A stretch of 64,000 bases of DNA. Source: Tersicoccus sp. Bi-70 (lineage in GTDB: Bacteria > Actinomycetota > Actinomycetes > Actinomycetales > Micrococcaceae). Positions within the stretch are counted from its first letter, which is position 1, and each line of letters opens with the position of its first letter. Shown here one piece after another: positions 49,842 to 59,545 of this stretch. The translations under genes were made by a program, and so were the position numbers. The notes under the pieces are model-generated. The model did not search any database. It saw only the letters and a program-made list of their open reading frames with translations, and was not told the origin of the DNA. The DNA lies in contig NZ_MIEU01000018.1 of NCBI RefSeq assembly GCF_001968825.1, positions 1 through 64,000 of the forward strand, written 5' to 3'.

Positions 49842-50303
49842 TCACTCGAGCCGACCGGGACCGGCCGCGACCGCCTCCTCGGCCGCCTGCACGAACTCGA
49901 CGACGTTCGCCGCCCGCCGATGCACGGCATCGATGCTGCCCGCCCCGAGCCGGACCATGGCCGCCGCCTCGGCGGTGGCGGCCAGCGCGTTCCCACTGCG
50001 GGTCAGCGCCCGGTGCACGTCGGAGATCCAGCCGTGCGCCGACGCCGGGATGTCGCTGCCCTCGCTCGGGGCAGCCGTGTGGGCGGCCTCGCACACGGCG
50101 CGGATCCGGGGCAGCAGATCCGCGAGCTCGTCGCCGGCCAGGATGAGGGCGTTGGCGGTGCTGGTGTCGGCCACCTCCTCGATGACCTGGTGATACCGGT
50201 CGAGGCCACGCCGGAACCGGTCGTGGGCGCGGCGCCAGACGCCGCGACCGAGCCGGGCGTCGTCGCGACGGGCGGCGCGTGCCCCGGAGAAGAAACCGGC
50301 CAT
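49842..50303 (-). CDS. Conserved hypothetical helical protein
   Basis: The 153-residue protein starts MAGFFSGARAARRDDARLGR, is predicted all-helical (LDRYHQVIEEVADTSTANAL) and has no signal peptide. It lies two bases after the ybdD stop on the same strand and may be read with cstA-ybdD. I recognise no characterised family; this arrangement downstream of cstA/ybdD may be lineage-specific. Confidence 0.65.
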   Translation of the reverse strand: MAGFFSGARAARRDDARLGRGVWRRAHDRFRRGLDRYHQVIEEVADTSTANALILAGDELADLLPRIRAVCEAAHTAAPSEGSDIPASAHGWISDVHRALTRSGNALAATAEAAAMVRLGAGSIDAVHRRAANVVEFVQAAEEAVAAGPGRLE

Positions 50304-50305
50304 GG

Positions 50306-50554
50306 TCAGCAGCAGCGCCCCTGCGGGTTCTTCTCCTGCCAGTCGGTGCGCGCTCGCCAGTACTCCCGTTCACTCATCACCGTCTCACCGGGATGGGTGG
50401 CACCGCGGTGCGCCACGTAGGCGTCGTACGCGTCCTCGCCCAGCACGCCGCGGACGTACCAGCGCAGAGTCGCCCACCAGCCGCGCGGCCGGCGGGCGGA
50501 CCCCACGGGCCCGCCCGTGGCAGCGCCGCCGGCGCCGGTGGACGACCCGGCCAT
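50306..50554 (-). CDS. YbdD/YjiX-family small protein
   Basis: The 82-residue protein matches the short YbdD/YjiX family that accompanies CstA or YjiY pyruvate/peptide carriers and is needed for their function. It shows VRGVLGEDAYDAYVAHRGAT and MSEREYWRARTDWQEKNPQG, ending in a Cys pair (GRCC) as relatives do. Its ATG at 50554 shares one base with the cstA stop (TGATG). Confidence 0.92.
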   Translation of the reverse strand: MAGSSTGAGGAATGGPVGSARRPRGWWATLRWYVRGVLGEDAYDAYVAHRGATHPGETVMSEREYWRARTDWQEKNPQGRCC

Positions 50555-52905
50555 CAGTGCCCCACTCGCTTCGGCTGCGCCTCCGCCGGCACCGAGGCCC
50601 ACCGCTGCTCCAGCGCCTTCTCCGCGGGCGTCGTGATGAACCCGGCCGGCGCGTAGATGCGGGAGGCGACCGGCTCGTCCTCGGTGTTCGGGCCACCGCG
50701 GTGCCGCAGCGCCCGCACCGTCGTCACGATCGCGGCGAGGATCACGATGATGGAGAGGGTCACGAAGATGATCGACAGCGTGCCCTGGATGAAGGTGTTG
50801 CGGACGACGGCCTCCATCGCCTCGGTCGTCTTCGCGGTGCCGAAGCTCGTCTTCCCGGCGGCCAGCGCGTCGCGGAACGCGGCGTGCTGCGCCCAGTAGC
50901 CCACCGCGGGTACCGGGGAGAAGATCTTGAACATCGACGCGGTGATCGTCACGACGGCGGCGAAGGTCAGGGGCACGACCACGACCCACAGTTTCCCGAC
51001 GACGCCGCGCCGGGCGATGATCGCCATGCACACCGCCAGGGCGATCGCGGCGAGCAGCTGGTTGGCGATGCCGAACAGCGGGAACAGGGTGTTGATGCCG
51101 CCGAGCGGGTCGGTGACGCCCATGATCAGGATGGCGCCCCAGGCGGCGACCATGACCGCCGTCGCGATCCACGAGCCCACGGTCCAGGAGGCGTCCCGGA
51201 ACCGCGGGATCACGTTGCCCAGGGAGTCCTGCAGCATGAACCGGGCCACCCGGGTGCCGGCGTCGACCGCCGTGAGGATGAACAGCGCCTCGAACATGAT
51301 GGCGAAGTGGTACCAGAAGCTCATCATCCCGCCGCCGCCGAACCACTGCTGCATGATGTGGGCCATGCCGACCGCCAGGGTCGGGGCGCCGCCGGTGCGG
51401 GAGATGATGCTCTGCTCGCCGACGTCACTGGCGGTCTGCGTGAGCATGTCCGGGGTGAGGTGGACGTTCTGCAGGCCGAGGCTGTTGACGAACGCCACGG
51501 CACCCTCGACGGTGCCCTGGGTCGCGGCCGGCGAGGAGTTCATCGCGAAGTAGATGCCGCGGTCGATGGAGATCGCGGCGACCAGCGCCATGATCGCCAC
51601 GAAGGACTCCATCAGCATGCCGCCGTAGCCGATGAGACGGGTCTGGCGCTCCTTCTCGATCAGCTTCGGCGTCGTGCCGGAGGCGATCAGGGCGTGGAAC
51701 CCGGAGAGCGCCCCGCAGGCGATCGTGACGAAGAGGAACGGGAACAGGGAGCCCGGCACCACGGGCCCGTTCTCCTTGCTCGCGAACTCGCTGAACGCCG
51801 GGACCGTGATCTCGGGCCGGACGACGATGATCGCGATGGCCAGCAGCGCGATGGTGCCGATCTTCATGAAGGTCGAGAGGTAGTCGCGCGGGGCGAGCAG
51901 CAGCCACACGGGCAGCACGGCCGCGATGAAGCCGTAGATGATGATCATCCAGGCCAGCGTCACCTTGTCCAGGTGGAAGAGGGCGTTGCCCCACTCGCTC
52001 GCGCCGACCCAGCGGCCGGCGACGATCGCGAGGATGAGCAGGACGAAGCCGATGATCGAGACCTCGGTGACCCGGCCGGGCCGCAGGTAGCGCAGATAGA
52101 CGCCCATGAAGAGGGCGATCGGGATGGTCATGCCGACGGAGAAGACGCCCCACGTGCTCTCGCCGAGGGCGTTGACGACGACGAGGGCGAGGATCGCCAC
52201 GATGATGACCATGATGACGAGCGTCGCCACCTGGGCGGCGATGCCGCCGACCACACCGAGCTCATCCCGGGCCATCTGACCGAGGGACCGGCCGCCGCGG
52301 CGCATGGAGAAGAAGAGGACCAGGTAGTCCTGCACGGCGCCGGCGAGGACGACGCCGACGACGATCCAGATGGTGCCGGGCAGGTAGCCCATCTGCGCGG
52401 CCAGGACGGGCCCGACGAGCGGGCCGGCGCCGGCGATCGCAGCGAAGTGGTGGCCGTAGAGCACCCGGCGGTCCGTCGGCATGTAGTCACGGCCGTTGGC
52501 CTTGTACTCGGCCGGGGTGGCCCGCCGGTCGTCCGGCCTCGTGAGCCAGCGCTCGATGTACCGGGAGTAGAAGCGGTAGGCGATCAGGTACGTCGCCACG
52601 GCGGCGAACACGAACCAGATCGCGTTGACCGTCTCGCCGCGCACGAGGGCGAGCATCACCCAGGCGACACCGCCGAGCAGGGCGATGGCCACCCACAGGG
52701 CGATCTTGGCCGGCGTCCACTTCCGGTGCTCGGCCTCCAGCACCTCGGCGTCGACCGCCGCGGGCGGCAGGTCGGCGTCGGCCTGCAGCGTGGCCGTCCG
52801 GCCCGCGGGGCTCGCGTCCAGCTGATGGTCGTCGCCGTGCGTGCCGAGGCCGTCGGCGCGTTCTCCCTCGTTGGGGCGGTCGGCGTCACTGCGGTGTGAA
52901 CCCAT
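50554..52905 (-). CDS. cstA: Carbon starvation protein CstA (pyruvate/peptide transporter)
   Basis: CstA imports pyruvate and peptides under carbon limitation. The 783-residue membrane protein has about 16-18 segments and the family blocks GHHFAAIAGAGPLVGPVLAA, LPGTIWIVVGVVLAGAVQDY, VPGSLFPFLFVTIACGALSG, and FEALFILTAVDAGTRVARFM. It has a hydrophilic N-terminal extension of about 65 residues compared with E. coli CstA (701). It is coupled to ybdD. A 12-bp perfect stem lies 55 bases above its start. Confidence 0.96.
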   Translation of the reverse strand: MGSHRSDADRPNEGERADGLGTHGDDHQLDASPAGRTATLQADADLPPAAVDAEVLEAEHRKWTPAKIALWVAIALLGGVAWVMLALVRGETVNAIWFVFAAVATYLIAYRFYSRYIERWLTRPDDRRATPAEYKANGRDYMPTDRRVLYGHHFAAIAGAGPLVGPVLAAQMGYLPGTIWIVVGVVLAGAVQDYLVLFFSMRRGGRSLGQMARDELGVVGGIAAQVATLVIMVIIVAILALVVVNALGESTWGVFSVGMTIPIALFMGVYLRYLRPGRVTEVSIIGFVLLILAIVAGRWVGASEWGNALFHLDKVTLAWMIIIYGFIAAVLPVWLLLAPRDYLSTFMKIGTIALLAIAIIVVRPEITVPAFSEFASKENGPVVPGSLFPFLFVTIACGALSGFHALIASGTTPKLIEKERQTRLIGYGGMLMESFVAIMALVAAISIDRGIYFAMNSSPAATQGTVEGAVAFVNSLGLQNVHLTPDMLTQTASDVGEQSIISRTGGAPTLAVGMAHIMQQWFGGGGMMSFWYHFAIMFEALFILTAVDAGTRVARFMLQDSLGNVIPRFRDASWTVGSWIATAVMVAAWGAILIMGVTDPLGGINTLFPLFGIANQLLAAIALAVCMAIIARRGVVGKLWVVVVPLTFAAVVTITASMFKIFSPVPAVGYWAQHAAFRDALAAGKTSFGTAKTTEAMEAVVRNTFIQGTLSIIFVTLSIIVILAAIVTTVRALRHRGGPNTEDEPVASRIYAPAGFITTPAEKALEQRWASVPAEAQPKRVGH

Positions 52906-52959
52906 GACCTTCTCCTCGGTGTCCTCGTGATGGTGTCGCGTGATGATGGGCGAGCGCGA

Positions 52960-53037
52960 GACGCCGCAGGCTGCCCGGCCTGCGGCGTCGCTCCTTCATC
53001 GAGGTTACCCCCGGCCGCCGACCGTACGTGGCGGCCG
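52960..53037 (-). terminator. Two hairpins between qor-like gene and cstA
   Basis: One stem has 8-bp arms (53012-53019 and 53030-53037) just below the quinone oxidoreductase stop. The second has perfect 12-bp arms (52960-52971 and 52978-52989) with a six-base loop, 55 bases above cstA. They may end the upstream gene; the second could also act in the cstA leader. Confidence 0.55.
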
Positions 53038-53057
53038 TCACGAGGACGAGGCCCGGA

Positions 53058-54044
53058 TCAGGTGGTGAGCAGGACCTTGCCGATGTGGCTGCCCGAGTCG
53101 AAGTACTCGTGCGCGGCCGCGGCCTCGGCCAGCGGGAAGCGCCGGTCGATCAGCGGGCGCAGGCGCCCGGCCTCGATCAGGGGCCACACCTCGTCCCGGA
53201 CGGCGGCGATGATCTGCGCCTTCTCCGGCCGGGGACGGGCGCGCAGGGTCGTGCCGATCACCGAGGCGCGCTTGCCCATCAGGCGTCCGATGTTCAGCTC
53301 GGCGCGACTGCCCTGCTGGGTGGCGATGATGACGAGTCGGCCGTTCGAGGCGATCGCCTGCAGGTTCCGGTCCAGGTACGCGCCGCCGACGACGTCGAGG
53401 ATGACGTCGACGCCCTTCCCGTCGGTCAGCTCACCGATGCGCTCGACGAAGTCCTCGGTCGTGTAGTCGATCCCGGCGACGGCGCCGAGCTCCGTCGAGG
53501 CGTCGATCTTCTGCTGCGAGGACGCGGTCACGTAGACGTGCGCGCCCATCGCGGTGGCGAGCTGGATCGCCGTCGTGCCGATGCCGCCGGCGCCGCCGTG
53601 CACCAGCAGGGTCTCCCCGGGCTGCAGTCGTGCGTGCAGGGAGAGGTTGGCGTGGACGGTGGCGACGGTCTCGGGCAGGCCGGCCGCGTCGACGAGGTCG
53701 ATCCCGGCGGGGACCGGCAGCACCTGACCGGCGGGCACGGCCACCTTCTCGGCGTAGCCACCGCCGGCGAGCAGCGCGCACACCTCGTCGCCGACCGCGA
53801 AGCCGTCCACGCCGTCGCCGATCGCGCTGATGGTCCCGGAGACCTCCAGGCCCGGCAGCTCGGACTCCCCGGGCGGGGGCGGGTAGTGGCCCTTGCGCTG
53901 GTTGACGTCGGCCCGGTTGATGCCGGCGGCGGCGACGTCGATGACGACGTCCCCCGGCGCGGGCTGCGGATCCGGCAGGTCGGTGAGGACGAGCGACTCG
54001 GGGCCGCCGAACGTGGGCAGGTGGATGGCCTTCATCTGCCCCAT
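53058..54044 (-). CDS. NADPH:quinone oxidoreductase, PIG3-like
   Basis: A zinc-free medium-chain reductase that reduces quinones with NADPH. The 328-residue product shows the QOR core: INRADVNQRKGHYPPPPGES, ELPGLEVSG, and the nucleotide motif LLVHGGAGGIGTTAIQLA, with SRAELNIGRLMGKRASVIGT typical of PIG3/TP53I3-like members. ATG at 54044 has GGAG eight bases up; ATG at 54035, giving MKAIHLP, has poorer spacing. Probably monocistronic. Confidence 0.9.
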   Translation of the reverse strand: MGQMKAIHLPTFGGPESLVLTDLPDPQPAPGDVVIDVAAAGINRADVNQRKGHYPPPPGESELPGLEVSGTISAIGDGVDGFAVGDEVCALLAGGGYAEKVAVPAGQVLPVPAGIDLVDAAGLPETVATVHANLSLHARLQPGETLLVHGGAGGIGTTAIQLATAMGAHVYVTASSQQKIDASTELGAVAGIDYTTEDFVERIGELTDGKGVDVILDVVGGAYLDRNLQAIASNGRLVIIATQQGSRAELNIGRLMGKRASVIGTTLRARPRPEKAQIIAAVRDEVWPLIEAGRLRPLIDRRFPLAEAAAAHEYFDSGSHIGKVLLTT

Positions 54045-54108
54045 TGTGCCCGCTCCGGCGCTGCGGCTTTGTTGCCGCACAGGTGCCCGTGACAGACTGG
54101 CACGCCGA

Positions 54109-54196
54109 GGAAGGTTGTCCGAGCGGCCGATGGAGCTGGTCTTGAAAACCAGTGTGCGGTGACCCCGTACCGAGGGTTCGAATCCCTCACCTTCCG
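54109..54196 (+). tRNA. tRNA-Ser (anticodon UGA)
   Basis: An 88-base class II tRNA. The acceptor stem GGAAGGT (54109-54115) pairs with ACCTTCC (54189-54195), with discriminator G at 54196. The anticodon stem CTGGT/ACCAG encloses CTTGAAA with TGA at 54143-54145. A long variable arm and GGTTCGAATCC T-loop are present. CCA is not encoded. It decodes UCA codons. Confidence 0.97.
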
Positions 54197-54237
54197 CTCA
54201 TCGGGTCGGGCTCAGAGACCCGGCCCGGGTCAGGCGG

Positions 54238-54492
54238 TCAGCCCGACGACGTGATCAGCCCGACGACACCGGAGACGGTGACCGCGAATCCCATGGCCAT
54301 CGCTCCGAAGATCCCCGGCACGAGCTGGCTACCGTCCAGGTCCTGGTCCCACATCCTCTGATTGGCGCGGAACCCCAGGCGCCTGTTGAGCGCGGCCATG
54401 ACTCTCACGATCGGCACCCGGTGCCGGTACGTGACGACGGCCAGGAAGACCAGCAGCGGTCCGCCGACGACGCCCAGCCACGATAGCTCCAC
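54238..54492 (-). CDS. Small membrane protein
   Basis: An 84-residue protein with membrane segments at about residues 3-22 (LSWLGVVGGPLLVFLAVVTY) and 60-82 (LVPGIFGAMAMGFAVTVSGV). GTG at 54492 is chosen for its strong AAGGGGGA site; an upstream ATG at 54576 would add a disordered leader. Function unknown. It is convergent with the tRNA-Ser. Confidence 0.7.
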   Translation of the reverse strand: MELSWLGVVGGPLLVFLAVVTYRHRVPIVRVMAALNRRLGFRANQRMWDQDLDGSQLVPGIFGAMAMGFAVTVSGVVGLITSSG

Positions 54493-54731
54493 GATTCCCC
54501 CTTCTGCCGCCTCATCATCACCCGGACTCGCCGGGCGCGCCAGCGCCTCGTCCGGCCGAGCACCGTCCCTCGTCACCCAGCGGTCACCGGGGGCAATCTC
54601 CCGTTCACCCGGGCCTGATGTGATGGTCGCGGTCCGTTGTGTCGGAGGTCACCGGTAGCGTCCGGACACATCGCACCACCATCACTCGCCCCGGCCGTCT
54701 CATCCGCGGCCGGGCCCGGAACGGGAGACCC

Positions 54732-57700
54732 ATGAGAAAGCCCACCCAGAGCCCACCAGCCCTCCGAAACCTCCGGCGGGGGGCGGTCGGCGCCGCCCTC
54801 GCCACCGCCCTGATCGCCTCTCCGCTGCTCGCCCTCCCCGCGTCCGCGGTGGACGCGCCCGCCGCGCCCGGCACGCCCGGCGTCGTGATCAGTGAGGCCT
54901 ACACCAACGGCGGCAGCGCCAACGCCCCGTTCCGGAACAAGTTCGTCGAGCTGTACAACGGCGCGGACACCGCGGTCAGCGTGGACGGCTGGTCCGTCCA
55001 GTACCGCGCGGCCGGCAGCACCGCCGCCCCGACCGGCGTCATCCCGCTCAGCGGCAGCATCCCGGCGAAGGGCCACTACCTCGTCGCCACCTCCTCGAAC
55101 GGCACCACGGGCGCCGCACTGCCCACCGCAGACGCCACCGGCGGCACCTCGTTCGCCGGCACCGCCGGCACCCTCGTCCTGGCCAACCAGGCGACCGCGG
55201 TCACCGGGCTGCCCACCGGCTCGGTCACGGGCGCCCAGCAGGTGCCCGGCGTCGTCGATCTCCTCGGCTACGGCACCTCGAACACCTTCGAGACGAAGGC
55301 GTCCGCCGCACCGGCCGCCAACACCGACCCGAAGTCCGTGACCCGCACCGGAACGGACACCGACGACAACAGCGCCGACTTCGCCCTGTCCGCCGACGTG
55401 ACGCCGCAGAACACCGGGTCCTCGACCGGGAACCCGACGCCGAGCCCGACCGCATCGCCGACGGCCACCGCGTCGCCCACCGCGAGCCCGACCGCCACGG
55501 CGAGCCCCACGGCCACCGCCAGCCCCACCAGCAGCCCCACTGAGCCGGCCGAGGTCACCCCGATCGCGCAGATCCAGGGCACCGGCACCACGAGCGGGAT
55601 GATCAACCAGACCGTCACCACGCGCGGCCGCGTCACCGCGGCCTACCCGACGGGCGGCTTCAACGGCTACTACATCCAGACCGCGGGCACCGGCGGTGAC
55701 GTCGACCTCGCCACACACCGGGCCTCGGACGCGATCTTCGTGTACTCCCCCGCGACCGTCGGCGACGTCAAGGTCGGCGACTACGTCGAGGTCACCGGCA
55801 CCGTCGGTGAGTACTTCGGGCTCACCCAGCTCTCCGTCCCGGCCGGCGGCCTCACCGCGCTGACCGAGGCCGCCCCCGAGGTCAAGGCCGCGGCCGTGGG
55901 CCTGCCGGCCGATGAGGCGCAGAAGGAAGCCCTCGAGGGCATGCTCATCGCCCCGACCGGCGACTTCACCGTCACGGACAACTTCAGCCTCAACCAGTAC
56001 GGCGAGATCGGCCTGACCCCGGGGGCCACCCCGCTGCTGAACCCGACCGCGGCCGTCGCCCCCGGAGCTCCCGCGCAGGCCGCCGCCGCCGACAACGCGG
56101 CGACGACCGTCAAGCTGGACGACGGCGCGACGACGAACTTCCTCGGCGCCGCGGCGAGCAAGGCCATCCCGCTCCCCTACCTGACGCCGGAGAAGCCGAT
56201 CCGGGTCGGGGCGAAGGCCACCTTCACCACCGACGTCGTCCTCGACTACCGGAACAGCGCCTGGAAGTTCCAGCCGCTGACCGCACTGACGGCCGGGAAC
56301 GCCGCCACCGTGCAGCCGGCCACGTTCAGCAACACGCGGCAGGCCGCCCCGAAGAACGTCGGCGGCGGGGTCAAGATCGCGACCTTCAACGTGCTCAACT
56401 ACTTCACCACCACGGGTGACACGCTCGCCGGATGCAAGCCGTACACCGACCGGGACGGCAACCCCGTCACCGTCAGCAGCGGCTGCGACGCCCGCGGCGC
56501 GTGGGACGCGGCGAACTTGAAGCGGCAGCAGGACAAGCACATCGCCGCCATCAACGGGCTGACGGCCGACGTCGTCGCACTCGAGGAGATCGAGAACTCG
56601 GCCAAGTTCGGCAAGGACCGCGACGACGCGCTGAAGAACCTCGTCGCCGCGCTCAACGCCGGCACCGGGGCGGACACCTGGGCCTTCGTGCCCTCGCCCG
56701 CCGCCGTGCCGCCGATCGCGGACGAGGACGTCATCCGGTCCGCCTTCATCTACAAGAAGGCCGTCGTGCAGCCGGTCGGCGACTCGGTCATGCTGATCGG
56801 CTCGGCCGCGTTCAGCAACGCCCGCGAGCCGCTCTCGCAGGTGTTCAAGCCGGTCGGCGCCCCGGATGCGAGCCGGTTCATGGTGATCGGCAACCACTTC
56901 AAGTCCAAGGGCGCCTCGGGTGCCACCGGGGCGGACGTCGACTCCGGCGACGGTCAGGGGGCGTACAACGCCGCCCGCACGAAGCAGGCCGACGCGCTGC
57001 TCGCCTTCGCGGACGCGCGGAAGAAGGACACCGGTGTCGACAAGCTGTTCCTCGTCGGCGACTTCAACTCCTACGCCCGGGAGGACCCGGTGCAGCACAT
57101 CCTCGGCGCGGGTTACGTGAGCCAGGAGGCGAAGACCGGCAAGCACACCTACGCGTTCGGCGGGGCCGTCGGCTCCCTCGACCACGTGTTCGCCTCCCCG
57201 ACGGCCGACGCCACGGTGACCGGCGCCGACGTGTGGGACATCAACGCGGACGAGTCGGTGGCCCTGGAGTACAGCCGGTGGAACTACAACGCGACGAACT
57301 TCTACCGGCCCGACGCCTTCCGGTCCAGCGACCACGACCCCATCGTCGTGGGCCTGAACCCGGCTCCGCCGGCGCCGGCCACCACCGACATCAACCTCCT
57401 GAACATCAACGACTTCCACGGACGGATCGACAGCAATACCGTCGCCTTCGCCGGCACCGTGGAACAGCTGAAGGCGGCCGCACCCGCGGGTCAGAGCGTG
57501 TTCCTCTCGGCCGGTGACAACATCGGGGCCTCCCTGTTCGCGTCCTCGCTGGCGCAGGACAAGCCGACCATCGACGTCCTGAACGCGCTCGGGCTGAAGA
57601 CCTCCGCGGTCGGCAACCACGAGTTCGACCAGGGCTGGGCGGACCTGCGGGACCGGGTGCGCACGGCAGCGGACTTCACCTACCTCGGCGCCAACGTCTA

Positions 57701-59372
57701 CGCCAAGGGCACGAAGAACCCGGTGCTGGACGAGTACCGGATCGTCGACGTCAAGGGCGTGAAGGTGGCCGTGATCGCCGCCGTCACGCAGGAGACGCCG
57801 AGCCTCGTGAGCCCGGGCGGCATCGCCGACCTCGACTTCGGGGACCCGGTCGAGGCGGTCAACCGCGTTGCCACCCGGCTGCACGAGCAGAAGCTCGCCG
57901 ACGTCATCGTGGCCGAGTACCACGAGGGCGCGGGCGCCGGTACGCCGGAGAAGGCGACCCTCGAGCAGGAGATCGCCGCCGGCGGCGCCTTCGCGACGAT
58001 CGTCACCGACACCAGCCCGTGGGTGAACGCCATCTTCACCGGCCACACGCACAAGCAGTACGCGTGGGACGGGCCCGTGCCCGGCCAGGCCGGGAAGACC
58101 CGCCCGATCCTGCAGACCGGCAGCTACGGGGAGAACATCGGCCAGATCGTGCTGACGTGGGATCCGGCCGCCTCCGCGGTCAGCAGGTACACCGTGCGGA
58201 ACGTGCCGCGCACGACGACGCCGGCGGACCAGCTGGTGGCCACCTACCCGGCGGTTGCGAAGGTCAAGCAGATCACCGACGCCGCGCTGGCGAAGGCCAC
58301 CGAGGTGGGCAGCCAGCCGGTCGGCAAGGTGACGGCGGACATCACCACCGCGTTCACCGGCGGAACCGCGACCAGCCCCGGCCAGCGTGACGACCGGGCC
58401 AACGAGTCGACCCTCGGCCACCTGGTCGCGGACGCCCTGCTGGATCGGCTCAAGGATCCGACGGTCGGTGGCGCGGAGATCAGCGTCGTCAATCCCGGCG
58501 GCCTGCGCAACGAGCTGTACTACGCGTCGGCCGACGGCAACCAGGACGGCACCATCACCTACGCCGAGGCCAACGCGGTGCTGCCGTTCGTCAACAACCT
58601 CTGGACCACGTCACTCACCGGCGCCCAGGTCAAGGAACTCCTCGAGCAGCAGTGGCAGCCGGCGGGCAACTCACGGCCGTTCCTGGCGCTGAGCGTCTCG
58701 AAGAACGTGGCGTTCACGGTGGACCCGGCCCAGCCGGCCGGCTCGCGCGTCACCTCGGTGCGGATCAACGGGGCGCCGCTCGATCCGGCCCGGTCCTACC
58801 GGGTGGGCACGTTCAGCTTCCTCGCGCAGGGCGGCGACAACTTCACCGCCTTCACGAAGGGCACGAACACCCGGGACTCGGGGCTGATCGACCGGGACGC
58901 CTGGATCGCCTACCTCAAGGCGAACAGCCCGCTCTCGCCGGACTTCGCCCGGCGCGGCGTCCAGGCCACCGGCCTGCCGATCGGGCCGGTGACGGCGGGT
59001 TCGTCCGTCAGCGTGGCGCTCTCCGCGTTGGACCTGACGTCGCTCGGCAGCCCCGCGAACACCGCCGTGACGGCCACCTTCACGGACGCGAAGGGCGCGT
59101 CGACGCCGCTCGGCACCACCCCGGTGACGGGCGGCTCCGCCACGGTCACGGTGACGGTCCCGGCGAAGGCGGCGGCCGGGGCGGGCACGCTCCGCCTGGT
59201 CACCGCGCCCACCTCGACGACGGTCGCGGTGCCGGTCACCGTCCAGGCGGCCACCCCGCCGCCCGGGCCGCAGTGCGTGCCGCCGACGCCGCCGACGTCG
59301 GGCGGGATCACGGCCTGGCTGAAGTACCTTGCCGATCTGATCCGCTACGGCATCTGCCGAGTCCGCGGCTGA
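54732..59372 (+). CDS. Secreted multidomain nuclease and 5'-nucleotidase
   Basis: This 1546-residue extracellular protein probably degrades DNA and dephosphorylates the nucleotides for uptake of phosphate and nucleosides. A signal peptide (residues 1-39, cleavage after PASA) is followed by a lamin-tail domain (about 50-190), a Ser/Pro/Thr-Ala repeat linker, an ExeM-like region, an endonuclease/exonuclease/phosphatase domain (about 547-875: KIATFNVLNYF, VGDFNSYA, SSDHDPI), a metallophosphatase/5'-nucleotidase (about 887-1170: NINDFHGRIDS, GNHEFDQG, FTGHTHKQY) with its C-terminal domain (to about 1400), and an Ig-like tail. No LPXTG anchor is seen. ATG at 54732 follows GGGAG. Confidence 0.9.
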   Translation: MRKPTQSPPALRNLRRGAVGAALATALIASPLLALPASAVDAPAAPGTPGVVISEAYTNGGSANAPFRNKFVELYNGADTAVSVDGWSVQYRAAGSTAAPTGVIPLSGSIPAKGHYLVATSSNGTTGAALPTADATGGTSFAGTAGTLVLANQATAVTGLPTGSVTGAQQVPGVVDLLGYGTSNTFETKASAAPAANTDPKSVTRTGTDTDDNSADFALSADVTPQNTGSSTGNPTPSPTASPTATASPTASPTATASPTATASPTSSPTEPAEVTPIAQIQGTGTTSGMINQTVTTRGRVTAAYPTGGFNGYYIQTAGTGGDVDLATHRASDAIFVYSPATVGDVKVGDYVEVTGTVGEYFGLTQLSVPAGGLTALTEAAPEVKAAAVGLPADEAQKEALEGMLIAPTGDFTVTDNFSLNQYGEIGLTPGATPLLNPTAAVAPGAPAQAAAADNAATTVKLDDGATTNFLGAAASKAIPLPYLTPEKPIRVGAKATFTTDVVLDYRNSAWKFQPLTALTAGNAATVQPATFSNTRQAAPKNVGGGVKIATFNVLNYFTTTGDTLAGCKPYTDRDGNPVTVSSGCDARGAWDAANLKRQQDKHIAAINGLTADVVALEEIENSAKFGKDRDDALKNLVAALNAGTGADTWAFVPSPAAVPPIADEDVIRSAFIYKKAVVQPVGDSVMLIGSAAFSNAREPLSQVFKPVGAPDASRFMVIGNHFKSKGASGATGADVDSGDGQGAYNAARTKQADALLAFADARKKDTGVDKLFLVGDFNSYAREDPVQHILGAGYVSQEAKTGKHTYAFGGAVGSLDHVFASPTADATVTGADVWDINADESVALEYSRWNYNATNFYRPDAFRSSDHDPIVVGLNPAPPAPATTDINLLNINDFHGRIDSNTVAFAGTVEQLKAAAPAGQSVFLSAGDNIGASLFASSLAQDKPTIDVLNALGLKTSAVGNHEFDQGWADLRDRVRTAADFTYLGANVYAKGTKNPVLDEYRIVDVKGVKVAVIAAVTQETPSLVSPGGIADLDFGDPVEAVNRVATRLHEQKLADVIVAEYHEGAGAGTPEKATLEQEIAAGGAFATIVTDTSPWVNAIFTGHTHKQYAWDGPVPGQAGKTRPILQTGSYGENIGQIVLTWDPAASAVSRYTVRNVPRTTTPADQLVATYPAVAKVKQITDAALAKATEVGSQPVGKVTADITTAFTGGTATSPGQRDDRANESTLGHLVADALLDRLKDPTVGGAEISVVNPGGLRNELYYASADGNQDGTITYAEANAVLPFVNNLWTTSLTGAQVKELLEQQWQPAGNSRPFLALSVSKNVAFTVDPAQPAGSRVTSVRINGAPLDPARSYRVGTFSFLAQGGDNFTAFTKGTNTRDSGLIDRDAWIAYLKANSPLSPDFARRGVQATGLPIGPVTAGSSVSVALSALDLTSLGSPANTAVTATFTDAKGASTPLGTTPVTGGSATVTVTVPAKAAAGAGTLRLVTAPTSTTVAVPVTVQAATPPPGPQCVPPTPPTSGGITAWLKYLADLIRYGICRVRG

Positions 59373-59431
59373 TTCGCGAAAGTCGCGGGGAAGCGCTGAT
59401 CGCCGACACTGAGCGACGGCGCTGACGACGC

Positions 59432-59469
59432 CACAGGGGCATCCCGGTTCACGCCGGGGTGCCCCTGTG
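59432..59469. terminator. Terminator between the nuclease and the convergent FAD gene
   Basis: Inverted repeat with 14-base arms and one mismatch (CACAGGGGCATCCC at 59432-59445; partner 59456-59469), 60 bases after the nuclease stop. Being symmetrical, it could serve both converging genes. Confidence 0.7.
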
Positions 59470-59545
59470 TCGTTCCAGGGTGGGCCGCGGCGTTCCAGGA
59501 CGGTGCCGTGGCGTTCCGGGGCGGGGCCGTTCCGGGGTGGCGCTG

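Noticed and set aside
50302-52899. 865-codon plus-strand frame opposite cstA
   Set aside because: Antisense of a clear CstA; composition is Gly/Arg/Asp/His low complexity.
54109-54196. tRNA-Ser as attachment site of an integrated element
   Set aside because: No integrase gene nearby, no repeated tRNA 3' end seen, and the flanking genes look like normal housekeeping genes.
54573-58421. 1282-codon minus-strand frame opposite the secreted nuclease
   Set aside because: Shadow of a protein with well-defined catalytic motifs on the other strand.
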